Assembly: GCA_012518155.1 (NCBI GenBank) | Contig: JAAYTC010000196.1 | Location: 1-16,750, forward strand | Length of the DNA stretch: 16,750 nucleotides | Origin: Bacteroidales bacterium | GTDB taxonomy: Bacteria; Bacteroidota; Bacteroidia; Bacteroidales; Dysgonomonadaceae | Direction of reading: 5' to 3' | Program-made: the position numbers and the translations under genes | Part shown: in pieces, positions 13,504 to 16,750 of the stretch | How the letters are laid out: each line of letters begins with the position of its first letter | Numbering within the stretch: position 1 is the first letter of the stretch | Notes under the pieces: generated by a model | The model's input: the letters and a program-made list of their open reading frames with translations, nothing else | Told to the model about the DNA's origin: nothing | The model's database searches: none

Positions 13504-13598
13504 GCATATATGAACACATGGATGTTTTATTTCTGCAAAAAATGCCCCTTCGAAATGCATTAAAATAAGTCGATCATAAATATTTGCTTGAAATTCCG

Positions 13599-13606
13599 TA
13601 TCTTTG
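13599..13606 (+). promoter_or_regulatory. -7 box of typA
   Basis: TATCTTTG is an exact TAnnTTTG box, 21 bases before the typA ATG. No -33 TTG is seen at 19-20 bases upstream, so the promoter is weaker-looking than those of tRNA-Glu or gyrB. It is divergent from the mazEF promoter with about 95 bases between them. Confidence 0.55.
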
Positions 13607-13627
13607 CACCCCTAAAAGATTGTTTTA

Positions 13628-15430
13628 ATGCAGAATATTCGAAATATAGCCATCATTGCCCACGTGGACCATGGTAAAACCACGCTGGTGGATAAAATGC
13701 TAATGGCAGGCCACCTTTTCAGAGACAACCAACATACCGATGATTTAATTCTCGACAATAACGACCTGGAACGGGAACGAGGCATCACCATATTATCCAA
13801 AAATGTATCCATCCAATATAACGGTACAAAAATTAATATTATCGACACTCCCGGTCACGCCGACTTCGGGGGCGAGGTGGAGCGGGTGCTGAACATGGCC
13901 GATGGGTGTCTGCTGGTAGTGGACGCGTTCGAGGGGCCCATGCCGCAAACTCGGTTCGTGCTGCAAAAAGCGTTGGAGATCGGACTAAAACCCATCTTGG
14001 TCATCAACAAGGTGGACAAACCCAACTGCCGCCCCGAGGAAGTACAAGAGAAGGTGTTCGACCTGATGTTCAGCCTCGATGCTACCGAAGAGCAGCTCGA
14101 CTTCCCCACCCTGTACGGCTCGGCGAAGCAAGGTTGGATATCGGGAGATTGGAAAAAACCTTCCGACAATATTGTCCCCTTGCTCGACGCGATCGTTGAA
14201 CATATCCCGAGCCCGGAAATAATGGAAGGAACCCCACAAATGTTGATCACTTCGCTCGACTACTCCAACTACGTGGGACGAATAGCGGTGGGACGAGTGC
14301 ATCGAGGCACCATACTTCCCAACAAGGATTACGCGCTTTGCAAACGCGATGGCAGCATCAAAAAGATTCGGGTAAAAGAGGTCGACCTGTTCGAAGGACT
14401 GGGCCGAACCAAAGTAGAAAAAGTATCTTCCGGCGACATTTGCGCGCTGGTGGGGATCGAAGGATTCGAGATCGGAGATACAATCACCGACCTTGAGAAT
14501 CCGGAACCATTAGACCCGATCGCGATCGACGAACCCACCATGTCGATGCTTTTCACCATTAACACCTCCCCGTTCTTCGGCAAGGACGGTAAATACGTTA
14601 CATCGCGCCACATTCACGAGCGACTGTCGCGAGAATTGGATAAGAACTTGGCACTTCGTGTAGAAGAAACGGGTAACGCCGACTCGTGGATCGTGTACGG
14701 ACGTGGAGTATTGCACCTCTCGGTATTGATTGAAACTATGCGGCGGGAAGGGTACGAACTACAAGTTGGCCAACCCCGTGTGATTATTAAAGATATCGAT
14801 GGAGTAGAACACGAACCGATCGAACAACTCACGATAAATCTACCTGAAGAGTCTTCGAGCAAGGTCATCGATATCATTACACGACGCAAGGGGGAGCTCC
14901 TTACGATGGAGAATAAAGGCGATCGCATGCAGATGGAATTCACGATCCCATCGAGAGGAATCATCGGACTCAACAATACGCTGCTCACCCTCACCGCGGG
15001 CGAAGCTATCATGGCGCATCGCTTTTTGGAGTTCCAACCGTGGAAGGGTGTGATTGAAAAACGGCAAAACGGCTCCATCATCGCCGGTGAATCGGGCAAC
15101 GCCTATGCTTATGCACTCGACAAGCTACAAGACCGGGGCCGGTTCTTCATCGAACCGCAAACCGACGTGTACGAAGGGCAGGTGGTAGGCGAAAATAACA
15201 GGGAAGGTGATCTGGTGGTTAATCTCACGAAGTCGAAAAAGCTGACCAACGTCCGGGCATCAGGAAGCGACGATAAAGCCCAATTGGCACCGCCCATCGT
15301 CTTCAGCCTTGAAGAGGCGCTGGAATATATCAAGGAAGATGAGTACGTGGAGGTCACGCCCAAACATACGAGGATCCGTAAGATCTTTTTGAACGAGAAC
15401 GACCGCAAACGGGCTTCGAAAAAAGGGTGA
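13628..15430 (+). CDS. typA: Translational GTPase TypA/BipA
   Basis: TypA (BipA) is a ribosome-binding GTPase of the EF-G family, important for ribosome assembly and stress or cold adaptation in bacteria studied so far. The 600-residue length is normal. The GTPase motifs are all present: AHVDHGKTT (11-19, P-loop), RGIT (51-54, G2), DTPGH (73-77, G3), NKVD (127-130, G4) and SAKQG (165-169, G5). A beta-barrel domain 2 (GRIAVGRVHRGTI) follows, then EF-G-like domains III and V and the TypA-specific C-terminal domain (RFFIEPQTDVYEGQVVGEN). The final KHTRIRKIFLNENDRKRASKKG is the typical basic tail. The start MQNIRNIAIIAHVDHG is the family start. It is flanked by an intact toxin-antitoxin module on one side and decayed toxin-antitoxin remnants on the other. 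Confidence 0.96.
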   Translation: MQNIRNIAIIAHVDHGKTTLVDKMLMAGHLFRDNQHTDDLILDNNDLERERGITILSKNVSIQYNGTKINIIDTPGHADFGGEVERVLNMADGCLLVVDAFEGPMPQTRFVLQKALEIGLKPILVINKVDKPNCRPEEVQEKVFDLMFSLDATEEQLDFPTLYGSAKQGWISGDWKKPSDNIVPLLDAIVEHIPSPEIMEGTPQMLITSLDYSNYVGRIAVGRVHRGTILPNKDYALCKRDGSIKKIRVKEVDLFEGLGRTKVEKVSSGDICALVGIEGFEIGDTITDLENPEPLDPIAIDEPTMSMLFTINTSPFFGKDGKYVTSRHIHERLSRELDKNLALRVEETGNADSWIVYGRGVLHLSVLIETMRREGYELQVGQPRVIIKDIDGVEHEPIEQLTINLPEESSSKVIDIITRRKGELLTMENKGDRMQMEFTIPSRGIIGLNNTLLTLTAGEAIMAHRFLEFQPWKGVIEKRQNGSIIAGESGNAYAYALDKLQDRGRFFIEPQTDVYEGQVVGENNREGDLVVNLTKSKKLTNVRASGSDDKAQLAPPIVFSLEEALEYIKEDEYVEVTPKHTRIRKIFLNENDRKRASKKG

Positions 15431-15478
15431 TAAGACCTCCCTCCGTGTTTTTCATGTACTCTTGGCTTTTACACTTTT

Positions 15479-15586
15479 GATTATCAACGGATGTTTCTTT
15501 TTGGGTCTTACGTTAAGGGTAATTCTCGTGAAGATAGTGATACCTTTGTCATGGAGATCGTCACTCACGGCAAAGAAATCACTTAA
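15479..15586 (+). pseudogene. Remnant of an MNT-type nucleotidyltransferase (internal deletion)
   Basis: A plus-strand frame (ATG at 15491) reads MFLFGSYVKGNSREDSD and continues TFVMEIVTHGKEIT to a stop at 15584. GS followed by ten residues and D is exactly the first half of the minimal nucleotidyltransferase signature G-S-x10-D-x-D. However, the second Asp is replaced by Phe, and the remaining domain is missing. The last residues resemble the usual C-terminal end of such proteins, so a large internal deletion is likely. These proteins are normally partners of HEPN (HepT) toxins; no HepT gene is visible here. About 34 codons remain, compared with roughly 100 in a complete protein, so it should be inactive. 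Confidence 0.55.
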
Positions 15587-15598
15587 TCAGGTAATAGC

Positions 15599-15632
15599 TC
15601 ATACCACGAATTGTTTAATCGGCATAATCAAT
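15599..15632 (-). pseudogene. Degraded copy of the mazE-mazF junction
   Basis: Bases 15607-15632 match 13215-13240 (the intact mazE/mazF overlap) at 23 of 26 positions and in the same orientation. On the minus strand the mazF start reads MPIKQFVV and then TGA, where the intact gene has MSVKQFEIW; the tryptophan codon TGG has become a stop. The antitoxin frame ends IDYAD-stop versus IDYVS-stop, with the same 11-base overlap. Nothing beyond these few codons is recognisable, so it is a relic. Confidence 0.5.
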
Positions 15633-15687
15633 CAAGAATAGTCAACCACGAAAATTTTGTCAAAGGATAAGGAAGTAAAGAAAAGGG

Positions 15688-16119
15688 TCAGGTATTCGGC
15701 CTACCTCGAAGCAGTTCTTCTAGCAAGGCCACCTTTTCCTTCTCCGATTGAAACATCCGCTCGTACAGTTCCATTTTTTCATCATATAACTGGACGATTT
15801 TTTCAATGGGATTGTGTAAAGGGAAATTGTTAATGGAAGCGTTATCATTAAGAGACGCGTTATCTGAAAACGTGTTCGAGATAATCTGAACTGTTCCCTC
15901 GTCGGTAAAGTTCTTTATGGCTTCGGTGGGAATATTCATCGCGTTGGCTACCTTCTCCAATGTTTATTATCCAAGTCCTCTTTGTTCTCGAGTTTTGAGA
16001 CCGACTGTTGGGTCAAATTCAGTCTTTCCGCCAAGTCTTCCTGTTTCACGCCTAAAGTCTCACGGAGGCGCTTCACATTGTACCCCAGATGCTCCTTTTA
16101 TCTTGTGAGTTGTTTCCAT
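15688..16119 (-). pseudogene. XRE-family HTH regulator broken by two frameshifts
   Basis: From the ATG at 16119 the frame reads METTHKIK and then needs one base removed at the CC of 16094-16095 to continue EHLGYNVKRLRETLGVKQED and the helix-turn-helix LAERLNLTQQSVSKLENKED. It then needs one base added in the TTT run at 15963-15965 to continue TLEKVANAMNIPTEAIKNF and a C-terminal coiled region, VQLYDEKMELYERMFQSEKE, ending LLEELLRGRPNT. Repaired, it is a ~143-residue XRE regulator of a type common in Bacteroidetes, with a DNA-binding N-terminus and a C-terminal coiled coil. As it stands the first frame stops after 19 codons. The two indels compensate and sit in short base runs, so they may be real decay or sequencing errors. 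The C-terminal 90 codons alone remain open (15688-15960) but lack the DNA-binding domain. Confidence 0.72.
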
Positions 16120-16139
16120 TATTTCTTCTATCATGTATG

Positions 16140-16750
16140 AGGATAATTCCATCGTGATTCATTAATTAGCAAAATACAAAAACATTTCCACATGTTTTTT
16201 CACACCTTACGACTTCCATTTAGTTATTAACATCTAATCAATGAGTAGTAGCCATTCAAGCCTGAATTATTATTAAGTTTTGCCGAAAACAGATAAAGAA
16301 AACGGGACATTTACGTATTTTGAGGAACAATATGCGATTTTTGAAACACCCATTAATAGATCGATCATTATATTTGCGCTGTTCATTAACATATGTATAG
16401 TTTTACAAATAAAAGAAAGATAATATTACAATTAATGATTAACACTTACTGTATGGAAGAACCTTTATTAATGATTAACGAAATCAAATAAATATAATTA
16501 AGAAACATCTAATTTACGGGAATGATGGATTGCTATTCTTGTATTCGTGAGTCATTTCTTAAAAAAAACTCTTTTTGAAAACGTGAAATTGAGGTTTTCT
16601 CAAAAGAAGTAGTTCAAAAATAGGCCACGAGTTTTTATTGAAACATTAATCATCCCCAGGGAGTCAAGAATTAATATAAAAAAACGTCAAGAACCTTTAG
16701 AGTTTGACTTAATTATAGAACAAGCTAATTTACATAAATTATCAAAAATG
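16140..16750. other. AT-rich stretch without a convincing gene
   Basis: No ORF over 60 codons here looks real. Seen instead: a TATATTTG -7-like box at 16369-16376 without a -33 partner, 16 bases before a 32-codon ORF (16393-16491, MYSFTNKRKI at its start); a perfect 13-bp direct repeat; and a plus frame open from 16613 to the window edge (46 codons, no ATG until its last codon) that reads in part RQEPLEFDLIIEQANLHKL. That last frame might be part of a gene beyond the window, but I do not recognise it. Base composition differs strongly from the housekeeping genes. Confidence 0.5.
16431..16479. repeat. Two perfect 13-bp direct repeats
   Basis: ATTAATGATTAAC occurs at 16431-16443 and again at 16467-16479, 36 bases apart start to start. 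It could be an operator pair, a duplication scar, or chance in AT-rich DNA. Confidence 0.55.

Noticed and set aside
13906..14302. ORFs in other frames inside typA
   Set aside because: They are shadows of the strongly conserved typA frame, with low-complexity or arginine-rich products and no motifs.
15961..15966. Programmed -1 frameshift in the XRE gene
   Set aside because: The site reads AAT AAA CAT, which is not an X-XXY-YYZ slippery heptamer, and a second indel upstream would also need explaining. Decay or sequence error is simpler.
1..16750. CRISPR array, insertion sequence or prophage
   Set aside because: I found no regularly spaced repeats, no transposase or integrase frame, and no terminal inverted repeats with target duplications.

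Overview
The window reads as chromosomal DNA of a member of the Bacteroidetes, most likely order Bacteroidales. The evidence is a set of exact TAnnTTTG -7 boxes (the Bacteroidetes primary sigma factor signature) ahead of gyrB, tRNA-Glu/rpsT, rpmH, the PASTA gene, mazE and typA, a general lack of Shine-Dalgarno sequences, a NigD-like lipoprotein, and a PASTA-rluD-ddl gene order that I associate with this group. The family-level placement is inference.

Layout, left to right. (1) 1-3359, minus strand: gyrB, then an LD-carboxypeptidase (MccF/LdcA, peptidase S66) and the N-terminal 120 codons of a K+/H+ antiporter that runs off the left edge. (2) 3571-4600: a translation cluster. tRNA-Glu(TTC) and rpsT share a minus-strand promoter and end at a clear terminator. 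rpmH (L34, 48 aa) is divergent, on the plus strand, with a structured leader and its own terminator. (3) 4609-9307, plus strand: a membrane PASTA protein, an RluD-type pseudouridine synthase, D-Ala-D-Ala ligase, a PlsC/PlsB-like acyltransferase and a NigD-like lipoprotein, mostly envelope biogenesis. (4) 9320-12725, minus strand: a secreted protein with two TonB C-terminal domains under its own promoter, and a probable sulfur/redox operon of MarR regulator, CoA-disulfide-reductase-like flavoenzyme with a fused rhodanese, and a stand-alone rhodanese.

(5) 12726-16750 is the accessory part. An intact RHH-antitoxin/MazF module (minus) lies divergently next to typA/bipA (plus). Directly downstream of typA is a small graveyard: an internally deleted MNT-type nucleotidyltransferase remnant, a degraded copy of the mazE-mazF junction (23 of 26 bases identical to the intact one), and an XRE-family regulator broken by two compensating single-base indels. 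The last ~600 bases are AT-rich with no convincing gene, only a 13-bp direct repeat, a -7-like box with a tiny ORF, and an open frame leaving the right edge.

Most of the window is conserved housekeeping DNA. The parts that most reward a second look are the decayed toxin-antitoxin and regulator remnants flanking typA, the direct repeats inside the mazE promoter, the alternative pairings in the rpmH leader, and the MarR/CoA-disulfide reductase/rhodanese operon. I did not find a convincing wholly new system.
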